Shown: positions 16,740-25,171, counted from the stretch's first letter. The stretch: 64,000 nucleotides of DNA from Polyangia bacterium (GCA_030429545.1 JAUIFF010000010.1:1-64000), one strand, 5' to 3'. Notes: generated by a model not told the origin, from the letters alone. Numbers and translations: made by a program.

Positions 16740-17217
16740 CCACTAACCGCCCAAGCTCCGTTGCCGAATATGCTTGTCGCGCCTTGTGTCGTAATGCTGC
16801 GAGCATTGCAGCATCATATTCTCGGCGCTCCTTAGCGGTCCGGGTAGCTCGGGTTTTCGCGGGGTCCCACAAAATCGGGGGCGCTGGGGTTTCAAGGTGG
16901 GTGAGCCCTTCCCCTTCGTGGCTGCTAGTAAAGTCGCCTATTGTGATGGTCCGGAGGGTTGGTCCAACGACACTGCCCGCCAAGCTCTGCAAGTCTGCAA
17001 TCGTCAACCGAGGGTTGGAGCGGATTTGTTGAATTAGAGCATCGCGTCTGGCTCTCACGATAGATTCTAGTAACTTCTGCTTGGATTGATCCACAAAACG
17101 AGCTTGGACGACGAATGTAAGAATTGCAATGACTAGTTCAGCTTGTAAGAGGTCATTTTCGCCTTTCTCGTTACACCTAGCCAAGCACCCCCGCAGAGCA
17201 CTGCTCATATACGCCAA
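16627..17217 (-). CDS. Winged-helix/HTH-type DNA-binding protein
   Basis: A 196-residue protein. The C-terminal part (YSATELGRLVGGTPQQIRRS, LHRLIDAGKVSCTGRTSSAR) is a winged-helix pattern in which a variable helix reads a small promoter or repeat. The N-terminal half is helical (AELVIAILTFVVQARFVDQ). A scrambled remnant lies at 30455-30900. It is divergent from the gene at 17448 and probably regulates this locus. Confidence 0.5.
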   Translation of the reverse strand: MAYMSSALRGCLARCNEKGENDLLQAELVIAILTFVVQARFVDQSKQKLLESIVRARRDALIQQIRSNPRLTIADLQSLAGSVVGPTLRTITIGDFTSSHEGEGLTHLETPAPPILWDPAKTRATRTAKERREYDAAMLAALRHKARQAYSATELGRLVGGTPQQIRRSLHRLIDAGKVSCTGRTSSARYRASCAT

Positions 17218-17289
17218 TGTCGCGTTTTTGCTCGATCAAAGCTGCCCGTAAATGACGCCCAAAACGCGTGCACACATAATCATTGGTAC

Positions 17290-17470
17290 CAACCCGCAGG
17301 TCTCGGTAGCAAGGCCTGCGGGGTTGTTCTTGCCCGATTTAGGTCGATTCTTTGTGGCTGAAAACCCTTCAGATTTTACTTGCCTATACATCGACAGCAA
17401 GCCATTACGTCGTTGCCCCGACAGCACCGGGCAGAAAGCACAGACCAATGACCAATGTCGATACAATCAT
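17290..17470. repeat. Upstream region repeated at 30905-31030
   Basis: The stretch from about 17375 through the start of the gene at 17448 (TTTTACTTGCCTATACATCG and onward) recurs almost unchanged at about 30916-31022, before a truncated copy of the same gene. It is likely a shared promoter region. At 17288-17330 an imperfect inverted repeat (AACCCGCAGG / CCTGCGGGGTT) could be an attenuator or terminator. Confidence 0.55.
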
Positions 17471-18218
17471 GAAAAGCCTTGAGACCTTTCGCCTGCCAGA
17501 GCTGCAAGCGAAATATGAAGAGCTCGTCGGAACGAAAACGCGTGCCCCAAACAAAACGTTCCTGAAGCGCAAAATCCGGGAGGCCCTCGAGGCCCTCGAG
17601 GTCGAGGCGGAGGAGCAGCCCTCCGAAGAGCCGGCCACAGCGACCGTCGTGGCCCAGCTGGAAGCCCCCGAAGAGCAGCCGGCCACAGCGGCCGTCGAGG
17701 CCCAGCTGGAGGCCCCCGAGGAGCAGCCGACCCCAGCGGCTCAGCCGGAGGCCCCGGCCCCAGCGGCTCAGCCGGAGGCCCCGAAGGCTCCGAAGGCCAA
17801 GGGCCGCCGTCTTGCCCCGCCTCGCCCGCAAGCCGCCCGCCCCCGCGAGACCCCAAAAGAAAACTCTGATACGGCGGGAGGGCAGAAGCTTAAGGACCTC
17901 GACGTGCCCGCGCTGCAGACCAAGTACGTCGAGGTGGTCGGTCGCCCAACGAAGAGCTCGGACAAGAACTACCTAATGTGGAAGATCCGGCAAGCCCAAC
18001 AGGGCAAGGTGCCGGTCGGCCCACGGGAGTCGCGCAGGAAAGTCTCGGACGAAGAACAAAAAGTCCTGGCAATGCGCTTCCCGAAGCAGGTGGTCGACGC
18101 GATCGACGAGGCTTGGCGGCGCCACGGCAAGAAAAGTCGGATGGAGATGATCCGGGAGGCTTTCGCAATGTACCTGCGCAGTTTCGGTGAGGATGCGACG
18201 GCTGAGCTCCTCGCCTAG
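17448..18218 (+). CDS. DUF2924-like repeat protein with C-terminal ribbon-helix-helix
   Basis: The start is ATG 17448; the open frame extends further upstream but the conserved duplicate also points to this ATG. Two copies of a motif of the type LxELQxKYxExVGxxTK followed by KxxLxxKIR lie at residues about 12-44 and 145-178, resembling the DUF2924 core. They flank a Pro/Ala/Glu linker with tandem EAPEEQP repeats. The last about 45 residues (VLAMRFPKQVVDAIDEAWRR) look like a ribbon-helix-helix domain. A DNA-binding protein is likely. A truncated copy lies at 30997-31108. Confidence 0.55.
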   Translation: MTNVDTIMKSLETFRLPELQAKYEELVGTKTRAPNKTFLKRKIREALEALEVEAEEQPSEEPATATVVAQLEAPEEQPATAAVEAQLEAPEEQPTPAAQPEAPAPAAQPEAPKAPKAKGRRLAPPRPQAARPRETPKENSDTAGGQKLKDLDVPALQTKYVEVVGRPTKSSDKNYLMWKIRQAQQGKVPVGPRESRRKVSDEEQKVLAMRFPKQVVDAIDEAWRRHGKKSRMEMIREAFAMYLRSFGEDATAELLA

Positions 18219-18329
18219 CGTGTCCACGAAACCTGGGTCGCTGGCCACTGGGTCAGCGGCCCGGATCGTTTGGGGCCCGAAACTCATAGACTCAAGAACG
18301 TGACGCTTCGCGCGACACCAACCTCATAC

Positions 18330-18851
18330 ATGACCGTCACCGAGGGAACTGGGCGTACAAGCACTGAGGGCTCGGAGGGCTCGTCTGTCGCCGCGGAGTC
18401 GCGCTCTACAACCGACCAATCCACGACGGACACTCAGCCATCAACCGGGACAACTGAGCCCGACAGCACGACGACGACCGACGGGACAACCGAAACGGAC
18501 GCGACAACCGATACAGAGCCTCCCTCGTTTGATAACGCGGAGCAGTGGTACTGCGGACCGTGCTCACCAACGGTACCTGCAACCGGTACCGACGAAGAAT
18601 GCGAAGGCATCGACGGTGACGTGTTCTGCAAGTTTCTCACAGGCGACCCCGACGCGATTTCAGTTGCCTTTAGCTTCGGTCCAGTGATCGATGCACCCGG
18701 CTTTTGTTGCCATGGGATGGGGCCAACGTTGTTCGATGTACTCCCTGGATTCGACGAGGTTTGCTATGATGATGTGTCGCTCCTTTCGTCGAACCACGTT
18801 GGAAACGTGATTTACAAGGGAGGGTTGGACTGCGAAATTCCGGGGTCGTAA
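18330..18851 (+). CDS. Secreted-type protein lacking its signal peptide, possibly decayed
   Basis: From ATG 18330 (or 18270) the product starts within a Thr/Ser/Glu-rich linker of the kind that follows a lipobox, then a Cys-containing domain (QWYCGPCSPTVPATG, DAPGFCCHGMGP). Eight or so Cys suggest an extracytoplasmic fold. No signal peptide is visible in any upstream frame, so the 5' end is probably lost or frameshifted. Confidence 0.45.
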   Translation: MTVTEGTGRTSTEGSEGSSVAAESRSTTDQSTTDTQPSTGTTEPDSTTTTDGTTETDATTDTEPPSFDNAEQWYCGPCSPTVPATGTDEECEGIDGDVFCKFLTGDPDAISVAFSFGPVIDAPGFCCHGMGPTLFDVLPGFDEVCYDDVSLLSSNHVGNVIYKGGLDCEIPGS

Positions 18852-19094
18852 TCCGGCCTGGGGAAGTACTTGCAATAGCCGAGGTAGTCGACATAGCCGG
18901 CCCGGCGACCGGCGATACCTCATTGCGTCCTGAGTCACTTTAGATCCTCCTAAGCTTCTCGTGATTTGTGTCATGTGGTCTCTTTTGCTCACCGGGTGCA
19001 TGAAGTGGTTCCACCGAACCGTGGCCAACTTCGCTGCCAGGCCAACATTCAGACTTGGCGCATCAGCCCATAGAATCGGATACACTCACCGCGG

Positions 19095-20060
19095 ATGGCC
19101 GAGCCAACACCTCCCTGGCGAGCTTTGCTCACCGCCCTTAGCGAGATTCCCGTACCGGTGTGGGGCATACGCCTAGTCGGCATCCTCGCCATTGGCCTCG
19201 CCTTCACCATCCCTACCCTCGCCGGGCTCGGAGGGTGGGTCGTCTATGGGGGCGCCGTGTCTGACCAACCGGAAAACCTCCGCCCGCGCCTCGTATGGCT
19301 GCCTGGCGGAACCTTCATGATGGGCAGCCCGGAAGGCGTCGGGGACTCGGACGAGCACCCCCAACACGAAGTCACGCTCACCCGTTTTGGCATTTGCGAG
19401 ACCGAAGTGACGGTTCGGCAGTATGAGCTCGTGACAGGCGAGAAACCGAGCGATTGCTATTATGGGTGTGACGACGACCACCCGGTTCAAACCGTGAGTT
19501 GGGAAGACTCCGCTCGATACCTCAACGCTCTGACCCGGCTTGAGAATCGAACGCGCCCGGAAGACCCGCTGACCGAGTGCTACGATGAACAAACATGGGC
19601 CTGGGATAGGCGTTGCACGGGCTACCGCCTACCGACGGAGGCCGAGTGGGAGTACGCCGCGCGGGCGGGCAGCACGACGGCGTTTCACTTTGGCGACGAC
19701 AAACATGAAATTTGTCAATACGGCAACATCAACGACGCCCAAGTTAATTGTACAGACAATTATTCAATATTGGCACCGGTTGGAAGCTTCAAGGCAAATG
19801 CATGGGGACTGTACGATATGCATGGCAACGTGTGGGAGTGGACGTACGACTGGTACGACAGCTCTTTTTACGAGAAGTCTCAAAGTAAAGATGAAAACCC
19901 CGCGAACAAAAACACGGCTTCGGACCGGACTTTGCGCGGCGGGTCCTTCGACTTCCTGCCCTCGTTTGCTCGGTCGGCAGTCCGGTTCAGGTTCACGCCC
20001 GTGTTTCGGTACTGGATCGTCGGCCTGCGTTGTGTCCGCGGCCCGTCCCCCCAGCATTGA
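19095..20060 (+). CDS. Membrane-anchored SUMF1/CLec-fold protein with DGR-type variable end
   Basis: A 321-residue protein. Residues about 22-50 form a membrane segment; residues about 65-321 are a SUMF1-type C-type-lectin fold (LVWLPGGTFMMGSPEG, LPTEAEWEYAARAG, DMHGNVWEWTYDWYD, LRGGSF, GLRCVRG). The active-site Cys residues of true formylglycine-generating enzymes are not evident, so a binding role is more likely. The 72-nt stretch 19950-20021 is hypervariable against the homologous end of 20746-23970, while its flanks are identical. The gene converges with the MoxR/SIR2 operon and probably supplies a second sensor protein for it. Confidence 0.75.
   Translation: MAEPTPPWRALLTALSEIPVPVWGIRLVGILAIGLAFTIPTLAGLGGWVVYGGAVSDQPENLRPRLVWLPGGTFMMGSPEGVGDSDEHPQHEVTLTRFGICETEVTVRQYELVTGEKPSDCYYGCDDDHPVQTVSWEDSARYLNALTRLENRTRPEDPLTECYDEQTWAWDRRCTGYRLPTEAEWEYAARAGSTTAFHFGDDKHEICQYGNINDAQVNCTDNYSILAPVGSFKANAWGLYDMHGNVWEWTYDWYDSSFYEKSQSKDENPANKNTASDRTLRGGSFDFLPSFARSAVRFRFTPVFRYWIVGLRCVRGPSPQH
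19932..20060 (+). repeat. Variable repeat VR1 of a probable diversity-generating retroelement
   Basis: The last codons of the SUMF1 gene. Eighteen identical bases (TTGCGCGGCGGGTCCTTC) precede, and 23 identical bases follow, a 72-nt window (19950-20021). In that window 19 bases and 13 of 24 residues differ from VR2 (20788-20859). Seventeen differences are at codon positions 1 or 2, and in ten of them one copy carries A. This is the pattern left by adenine-directed mutagenic retrohoming. Confidence 0.7.
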
Positions 20061-20080
20061 ACATTGTTATTTGACTTTGA

Positions 20081-20095
20081 CGGCCCAACGGGCCG
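20081..20095. other. Hairpin downstream of VR1
   Basis: CGGCCC-AAC-GGGCCG, a 6-bp GC stem with a 3-nt loop, about 20 bases after the stop. The same element follows VR2 at 20710-20724. DGR targets are known to need a hairpin or cruciform just downstream of the VR. A terminator role is also possible, but no T-run follows. Confidence 0.55.
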
Positions 20096-20116
20096 TTGCG
20101 AACAAAATTTCAAAAA

Positions 20117-20223
20117 TGACACTTTTACGTCATTTCGTCATTTCTTGTCACGCGTCATCACATTCTGTCACCGACCCCGTCACTTTCTGTCACCCTGTCA
20201 CCTTCTGTCACTTCACGTCATTA
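20117..20223. repeat. Array of about ten GTCAC/GTCAT motifs
   Basis: Irregular tandem copies of NGTCAY (CGTCAT, TGTCAC, CGTCAC) spaced about 8-13 bases, several within TTCTGTCAC. A related pair in inverted orientation lies at 20664-20683 (ATGACAAAGTGACGT). The array sits between the VR1 hairpin and the 3' end of the reverse transcriptase remnant. Role unknown; protein-binding sites or template-RNA-associated sequence are possible. Confidence 0.6.
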
Positions 20224-20485
20224 GACCGGACCTGCCAACAGCCCCCGATACGAGCGAATCGTGCGCACAAGAGCATTTGGACCTCGTTTCGCCGCCCGCT
20301 GAACGTTGGCTCGGAGTCGACGCCGGAGCTTCCGCGATGGGGCGAGCCCTGCACGGCTCACGCGGTATCCTAGAAAGCGCAATCGATGGGCGACGACGCT
20401 TGCCCCGACGATGCAGCTCCCACGCCTGCCAAAGTCCCACGAACGAACTCAGGCGAGCAAAACTGCCGCTTGGTACTCGTCGCAT
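20221..20485 (-). pseudogene. Remnant of a DGR-type reverse transcriptase, central domain deleted
   Basis: From ATG 20485 the frame reads an N-terminus typical of DGR-like reverse transcriptases (FARLSSFVGLWQAWELHRRG then KRRRPSIA). It then continues, after a one-base frame change, as a C-terminal thumb-like segment (FLGYRVSRAGLAPSRKLRRR, then ALVRTIRSYRGLLAG) ending at TAA 20221-20223. All catalytic motifs, including YxDD, are missing, about 200 or more residues. The family call rests on the two ends and on the variable repeats beside it. Confidence 0.6.
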
Positions 20486-20656
20486 TGTTCATTGATGATA
20501 CAAAAATGCCAGCCCGGACGGTCGGCAGAACCTACTAGAACGGGCTGGCGCCGACCACCATCATTGCGAGCCACGAGCTGCCCGTGCTGAATCATGTACC
20601 GCACCTGACACCGACTTCCCGAGTCGCTCGGCTGTCTGACGAAGTGTCAGCTTCAT
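20449..20656 (-). pseudogene. Frameshifted excisionase/MerR-like HTH accessory gene
   Basis: ATG 20656 starts MKLTLRQTAERLGKSV, the first half of an excisionase/MerR-type helix-turn-helix. The second half (QVRYMIQHGQLVARNDGGR) is in another frame, which fits loss of two bases (or gain of one) near 20608. It ends at 20449, overlapping the reverse transcriptase remnant as accessory and RT genes of DGR cassettes often do. Decayed together with the RT. Confidence 0.5.
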
Positions 20657-20709
20657 AGGTACAAAATGACAAAGTGACGTTACTTTATCAAACTCAATTT
20701 TTCGCGCGA

Positions 20710-20724
20710 CGGCCCGTTGGGCCG
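20710..20724. other. Hairpin downstream of VR2
   Basis: The same 15-base inverted repeat as at 20081-20095, in opposite orientation, about 20 bases after the stop of the 1074-residue SUMF1 protein gene. The surrounding 40-50 bases are also inverted duplicates, so the whole gene end plus hairpin was copied or gene-converted. Confidence 0.55.
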
Positions 20725-20745
20725 CCAAAGATCAAATAACAACGT

Positions 20746-20877
20746 TCAATGGGAGGGGGGGGAGGGGCCGCGGACACAACGCAGGCCGCGGAGCCTGTCC
20801 CGGAGCTCGGGCGCGAGCCAGTCCCGGCTCGCCGACCGAGCATCCGAGGGCAGGAAGACGAAGGACCCGCCGCGCAA
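20746..20877 (-). repeat. Variable repeat VR2 of a probable diversity-generating retroelement
   Basis: The 3' end of the 1074-residue gene. The hypervariable window is 20788-20859, 72 nt, exactly the length of VR1, between the same identical flanks. Substitutions change binding-face residues while the LRGGSF and GLRCVRG scaffold is kept. See VR1 for counts. Confidence 0.7.
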
Positions 20878-23800
20878 AACACGGCCATCTGCCGTATTTT
20901 TATTCGCGGGGTTTTCATCTTTACTTTGAGACTTCTCGTAAAAAGAGCTGTCATACCAGTCGTACACCCACTCCCACACGTTGCCGTGCACCCCGTGTAG
21001 CCCCCAAGCGTTGGGCTTCAATCTCTCCGTTTGTACCGGTGCCAAGTTTTTAAACCCGTCGTCGCAATTCGCTCGCTCGAGTTCGTCGTCGTCCGGAAAT
21101 GAAACGTCTCGAATATTTGCATAGTCACATATCTTCGTTTCATCATCACCAAAATGAAACGCCGTCGTGCTCCCCGCCCGCGCCGCATACTCCCACTCCG
21201 CCTCGGTTGGCAGCCGGTAGCCCGTACACCCCGCCTCCCATGCCCACGTCTGTTCATCGTAGCACTCGGTCAGCTGCTCCCCCGAACCCTGACGTTTGTT
21301 CTCAAGACGGGTGAGCGCGTTCAAAAACTTCACGCTGTCCTCCCAACTCACTAACTGAACCGGATGATCGTTGTCACAACCATCGGCGCAAAATTTCGGT
21401 TTCTCGCCTGTCACCAGTTCGTACTGCCGCACACTCACTTCCGTTTCGCAAACGGCAAACCGTGACAGCGCGACGCGATGTTGAGGGCCTTCGTCCTCGC
21501 TGCGTCCCGACTCCGACTCTGGGCTCCCCATCGTAAACGCCCCGCCCGTCAGGCCAATCAAGTTCATCGGTGCATCGGTATTCGCCAGTGCGGTCTCCAC
21601 CACACCACAGCTACGCCCCGTCGGTGGGGCCTGAATGTCTGGGTTCGGCTTGGCTGGACGTTTTGGTGGGCCGGAGAAGTCGCAGGCTTCCGCGTCGGTT
21701 GCGAGTAGCACTTCAAGGTCTGCCGGAACGGCTCCAACAAGTGTATCTTCAATGTCTCGGTGCACAACCGAGTGCATGATCAAAAGCGCCATCCCGCCAC
21801 AGGCGACGCTCAGCATCCAGGCTTTCCACGTCAAGGACCTCAGCCAGTTCTTGAGCCGACCAGCGGGAACCCGGTTGCCATGTAAACTACGCACGCTTGC
21901 AGCCAAGGGCTCAAAGCGACGCCCTGCTCGCTTCCACGCTTGCTCCCGTGCCTCCGCTTTCGCCAGCTTCTTCAACAACTCATCGTCAACACAACTCCCT
22001 GGAAACTCCGCAAGTAGCTCACCCGCCCTCGCCGGCTCGAGCATAACCTGCAAAAACTTGTATTTCAGCAACCACAACAAATTGGCAGGGTCGCTGGTGT
22101 CGACCTTGGCGCCCTCCATTTGTATCTTCAAGAACTTGATTGCACCCTCAACCAATTCCGGGTCTTTTTGCCACCAGTCAATGTGCAACTGATTGGCAAA
22201 TATATCGAGGTCGAGGCGACTCCCGAATTTGGTACCATCCACCTTCCTCCCCTGCGCTCTAAACTTCTTGTGGACCCACTCGAGAGCGCGTTCAACATAA
22301 CGTGGGTCCGGTAGTTCCTGGGCCAGGAATTGGCGTCGAAACGCCTCGAGCTGCACCCACGTCGGGTCGGGCACCATCGCAACAGTCGCTAACCAGCGCT
22401 CCACCGCATCATGAACTTCTTCCAACGGTCGCAGCGGCGTGGGCTCGGGAGGTGGGCCCCCCCCACGGCCGGCGAGGTGCTGGGCCGCTGCCTCCAACCC
22501 CGCCGGGCCAAACGGCACACACAAAAAACCGTGCTCCCGCATGGTTTCGAGCAACTCCTTCTCGTGGTAGTTGCGCTCATCGTATCCCCGGGGGTCGAGG
22601 TCGACAAACACCCGCTTGGGCCAGGCTGCAGTCACACGTGACCAGGGCGCATCCTTTAGCCCACCTGCGGTGTATTCATGCGCCAACGCATCGCCGCGAG
22701 AGAATACGAAGAGCGGCATCCCTTGGGTCTGGCGCGCCAGTGCTTCGATTTCGATCGAGACCTCGTCTGAGCCTGGCCCCTCATGCTCGACAATCATTCC
22801 GGCCCGGTAATTCGCCAAGTCGGAGGGCCGCTCCTCGCGACGAATCAAGTACTGCGGGCGGTAGCCAAAGTCGTAGCGAACCAATCGTACCCCGCCACGC
22901 CGCCACCTGGCCAACACCCATTCAACCCCGTGTAAGTACGGATGGTCTCCGCTCTCGATATCCACAAAAACCAGGATTTCGCGTGCGGTGTGCCGGCCTC
23001 TCAACACAGGCGAGGGCCCATTCGAGCGAATCGTTGCATCGAGCGTTTTTTTGACGTCGAGGTCCGTACCTCGGGCCTCGGTCCCAATCCGCCCAAGAAG
23101 CGTCGCCACATCATCCATCGCCGACTCTGCGAACGGGGGAAAGCACTCCACCCGATAGGGCCGGCCACCCTCACGACCAACGCCTTTTCGACCCACCAAG
23201 GCGTCTTGTCTGCGCTTTGTCACCTCCGTGCGATATACGCCGGGGAGCCGCCACAAGAACACACCAAAACTCGCCAGGATAATTGACAATACAAATAAAC
23301 CAAGCGGTGCAACATACGACGCAGGCAACTCCCAGCGCTCAGCCTGGACACCATCCGGTACCAAGCGACGTGTCGAGCCGTCCGAGCGGATGCTGACAGA
23401 GGTATCGGGCTCCGCGACAGAACCCGGCGTCGGGTCATCCGGGCCGGGAGCGGCTGGCACTTCGACCAGATTTGTCGTTTGCTCGACCAACAAGCCCCCC
23501 AGCGCGGAGACCCCAACCACGCCCATCACGAGCACCAACGTCACGCCAAGCGCCGACACCCGGCGAATCCGTTTCAACGTCCAGTCGAGCGACCGTTCCC
23601 AAGTCGTTGGCTGAACAACAGCGGGGGCAACGGGCGGCGGCGGCTGAAGCGAGATGTGGGCATTTGGCGGAAGCTGGCCAGTCGTTTGCACCCTACCCGG
23701 GCCCTGGGCCTGGGGCGCTTGCCCGGCAAAAAATCGCTCGACCTCGGCCTCGATCGCATCCCAGGCATCCGGTGTCGTTGCAAGTAGTGACGTCACCGCA

Positions 23801-23970
23801 GCCACAACGGCAGCGGGCGCCCAACGTTCGCCATGCGCAACGCGAAGCAATGCCTCGAGTGCCAAGAGTTGCTCAACATTGCGGCCGATCAGACGCCGCT
23901 CAACGAGCAACTCAAAAAGCTCGCGAAAAGTCGAGGCGGTACTCACGACCACCCTGCCACACGCGCCCAC
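20746..23970 (-). CDS. Membrane protein with vWA-like domain and C-terminal SUMF1/CLec fold
   Basis: A 1074-residue protein. Residues about 10-90 are helical, like the N-terminus of CoxE-type vWA proteins. Membrane segments lie at about 139-161 and 219-243. Residues about 330-500 are vWA-like (REILVFVDIESG) with a degenerate metal site (DIESG for DxSxS). A helical region follows, then a third membrane segment at about 715-735, then a SUMF1-type fold at about 800-1074 (GGAFTMGSPESESGRSEDEG, LPTEAEWEYAARAG, VHGNVWEWVYDWYD) ending in VR2. It follows the MoxR gene by about 120 bases. MoxR ATPases act with vWA partners, so this is probably the sensor/adaptor of the system. Domain calls are by motif. 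Confidence 0.7.
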   Translation of the reverse strand: MGACGRVVVSTASTFRELFELLVERRLIGRNVEQLLALEALLRVAHGERWAPAAVVAAVTSLLATTPDAWDAIEAEVERFFAGQAPQAQGPGRVQTTGQLPPNAHISLQPPPPVAPAVVQPTTWERSLDWTLKRIRRVSALGVTLVLVMGVVGVSALGGLLVEQTTNLVEVPAAPGPDDPTPGSVAEPDTSVSIRSDGSTRRLVPDGVQAERWELPASYVAPLGLFVLSIILASFGVFLWRLPGVYRTEVTKRRQDALVGRKGVGREGGRPYRVECFPPFAESAMDDVATLLGRIGTEARGTDLDVKKTLDATIRSNGPSPVLRGRHTAREILVFVDIESGDHPYLHGVEWVLARWRRGGVRLVRYDFGYRPQYLIRREERPSDLANYRAGMIVEHEGPGSDEVSIEIEALARQTQGMPLFVFSRGDALAHEYTAGGLKDAPWSRVTAAWPKRVFVDLDPRGYDERNYHEKELLETMREHGFLCVPFGPAGLEAAAQHLAGRGGGPPPEPTPLRPLEEVHDAVERWLATVAMVPDPTWVQLEAFRRQFLAQELPDPRYVERALEWVHKKFRAQGRKVDGTKFGSRLDLDIFANQLHIDWWQKDPELVEGAIKFLKIQMEGAKVDTSDPANLLWLLKYKFLQVMLEPARAGELLAEFPGSCVDDELLKKLAKAEAREQAWKRAGRRFEPLAASVRSLHGNRVPAGRLKNWLRSLTWKAWMLSVACGGMALLIMHSVVHRDIEDTLVGAVPADLEVLLATDAEACDFSGPPKRPAKPNPDIQAPPTGRSCGVVETALANTDAPMNLIGLTGGAFTMGSPESESGRSEDEGPQHRVALSRFAVCETEVSVRQYELVTGEKPKFCADGCDNDHPVQLVSWEDSVKFLNALTRLENKRQGSGEQLTECYDEQTWAWEAGCTGYRLPTEAEWEYAARAGSTTAFHFGDDETKICDYANIRDVSFPDDDELERANCDDGFKNLAPVQTERLKPNAWGLHGVHGNVWEWVYDWYDSSFYEKSQSKDENPANKNTADGRVLRGGSFVFLPSDARSASRDWLAPELRDRLRGLRCVRGPSPPSH

Positions 23971-24091
23971 AGCCCGAAGTTTTTTCGTGGTTTGCTAAAC
24001 GCCGCTGCTGTTCTGGTGGTACCGGAAAAATTGCAAACCACGACCTCGTCGAAAAGACCAAGCGCGGCGGCGCGTCCAGACAAACTACGGG

Positions 24092-25171
24092 CTAGTCGCA
24101 CCCTACCCTCGCCAAATCCTCACGCGTCTTGAGCAGGCAGTGAATCCCTGGGAGTTCTCGCCAACGCGCCTTCTCGGAGTCGAGCTCAAAGCCATCCCGC
24201 AGATTCCCTTTGACGGCTCCAGCAAGCGCCCGAAGCAATGTCTCAACGTCCTCCTGTCGATACATCTTTTGCAGGGCATTCACCCAATCGAGTAACTCAG
24301 AAGTCGCCGGTCGCTTGGTCAACTGCGTCTCGCCACGCAGAGCAAAAAACAACTTCACGGCATGCTCGATGTACGGGACACCATCGGCGTGAGCCCGGAC
24401 GATTGCCGTGAGCCGCTCGGGCTTTGGAAACGTAATATTAAAAAAGATACACCGCCGCAAAAACGGGTCGGGAAGCTGCCGTTCCACGTTGCTCGTGATG
24501 ATCACGATTGGCTTGATACGGTTGTCTGGCCCCATCTCAAACTGATAGTCGTGTCCCCAGCGAGTCTTTGGAGACAGGTTGTCGGGGTCCACTCCCGGCT
24601 TGGGTTTATCTGTCTCTGTGCCAGAGACCTGAAGCTCTGGAATCTCAAACACACCCCGGTCGATCTCCCGCAACAAGTCATTGGGCAAATCCCGAGGAGC
24701 CTTGTCAATTTCGTCGATCAGGACAACAACTTGGCGCGGAGCCGTGAGGGCTTCACCAAGCGCCGCCAGCTTCACGTACCAGCGCGGGTCCTTCGAGCGT
24801 TGCACTGCCTCTGGATCTTGGCTGTGAGCATCACCAAACCGGTGCAACGCATCATAGCGATACAGGAGGTCACTCGCCCGTGAGTCGCTACGGACATGGC
24901 ACTCGAGTAACGGACAGTCCTCCCCGGGCAGAAGCGCATTCAGTGCACCTGCAACGGCCCATGCGAAGTCCGTCTTGCCACAACCCGGCTCACCGGTGAG
25001 TAAAAGCGGGCGTTCGAGCACAATCGCGGCGTTGAGAGCCGCAATCAAACGCGGATCTGGAAGGTAGTCAAAGTTATCGCGGCCCTTGAGACCCGCAACG
25101 GAGATACGTGGCTGCCCCTTGCGATACCCCGGTTGTGGACGATCTGGCCGTGACTGTGCTGTGTTCGTCAT
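24092..25171 (-). CDS. MoxR-type AAA+ ATPase
   Basis: A 359-residue protein with Walker A at about residues 57-66 (LLLTGEPGCGKTDFAWAVA), Walker B (QVVVLIDEIDKAPRDLPNDL) and sensor-1-like IVIITSNVE, followed by RQLPDPFLRRC. It overlaps the SIR2 gene by ATGA (25168-25171), so the two are translationally coupled. MoxR proteins remodel partner proteins together with vWA-domain partners. Here the partner is probably the 1074-residue protein downstream. Confidence 0.85.
   Translation of the reverse strand: MTNTAQSRPDRPQPGYRKGQPRISVAGLKGRDNFDYLPDPRLIAALNAAIVLERPLLLTGEPGCGKTDFAWAVAGALNALLPGEDCPLLECHVRSDSRASDLLYRYDALHRFGDAHSQDPEAVQRSKDPRWYVKLAALGEALTAPRQVVVLIDEIDKAPRDLPNDLLREIDRGVFEIPELQVSGTETDKPKPGVDPDNLSPKTRWGHDYQFEMGPDNRIKPIVIITSNVERQLPDPFLRRCIFFNITFPKPERLTAIVRAHADGVPYIEHAVKLFFALRGETQLTKRPATSELLDWVNALQKMYRQEDVETLLRALAGAVKGNLRDGFELDSEKARWRELPGIHCLLKTREDLARVGCD

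Noticed and set aside
18660..19176. Open frames on both strands between 18.66 and 19.18 kb
   Set aside because: They overlap the ends of better-supported genes and look like shadow frames.
19095..20060. SUMF1 protein as a true formylglycine-generating enzyme
   Set aside because: No sulfatase gene is near and the catalytic Cys residues are not evident; the lectin-fold sensor reading fits the variable end better.
20117..20223. The GTCAC motifs as a CRISPR array
   Set aside because: Units are far too short and unevenly spaced and there are no spacers or cas genes.
20061..20745. Search for the template repeat (TR) of the DGR in the intergenic region
   Set aside because: No copy of the scaffold TTGCGCGGCGGGTCC with A-rich codons is present here or, by eye, elsewhere in the window; not reported as found.
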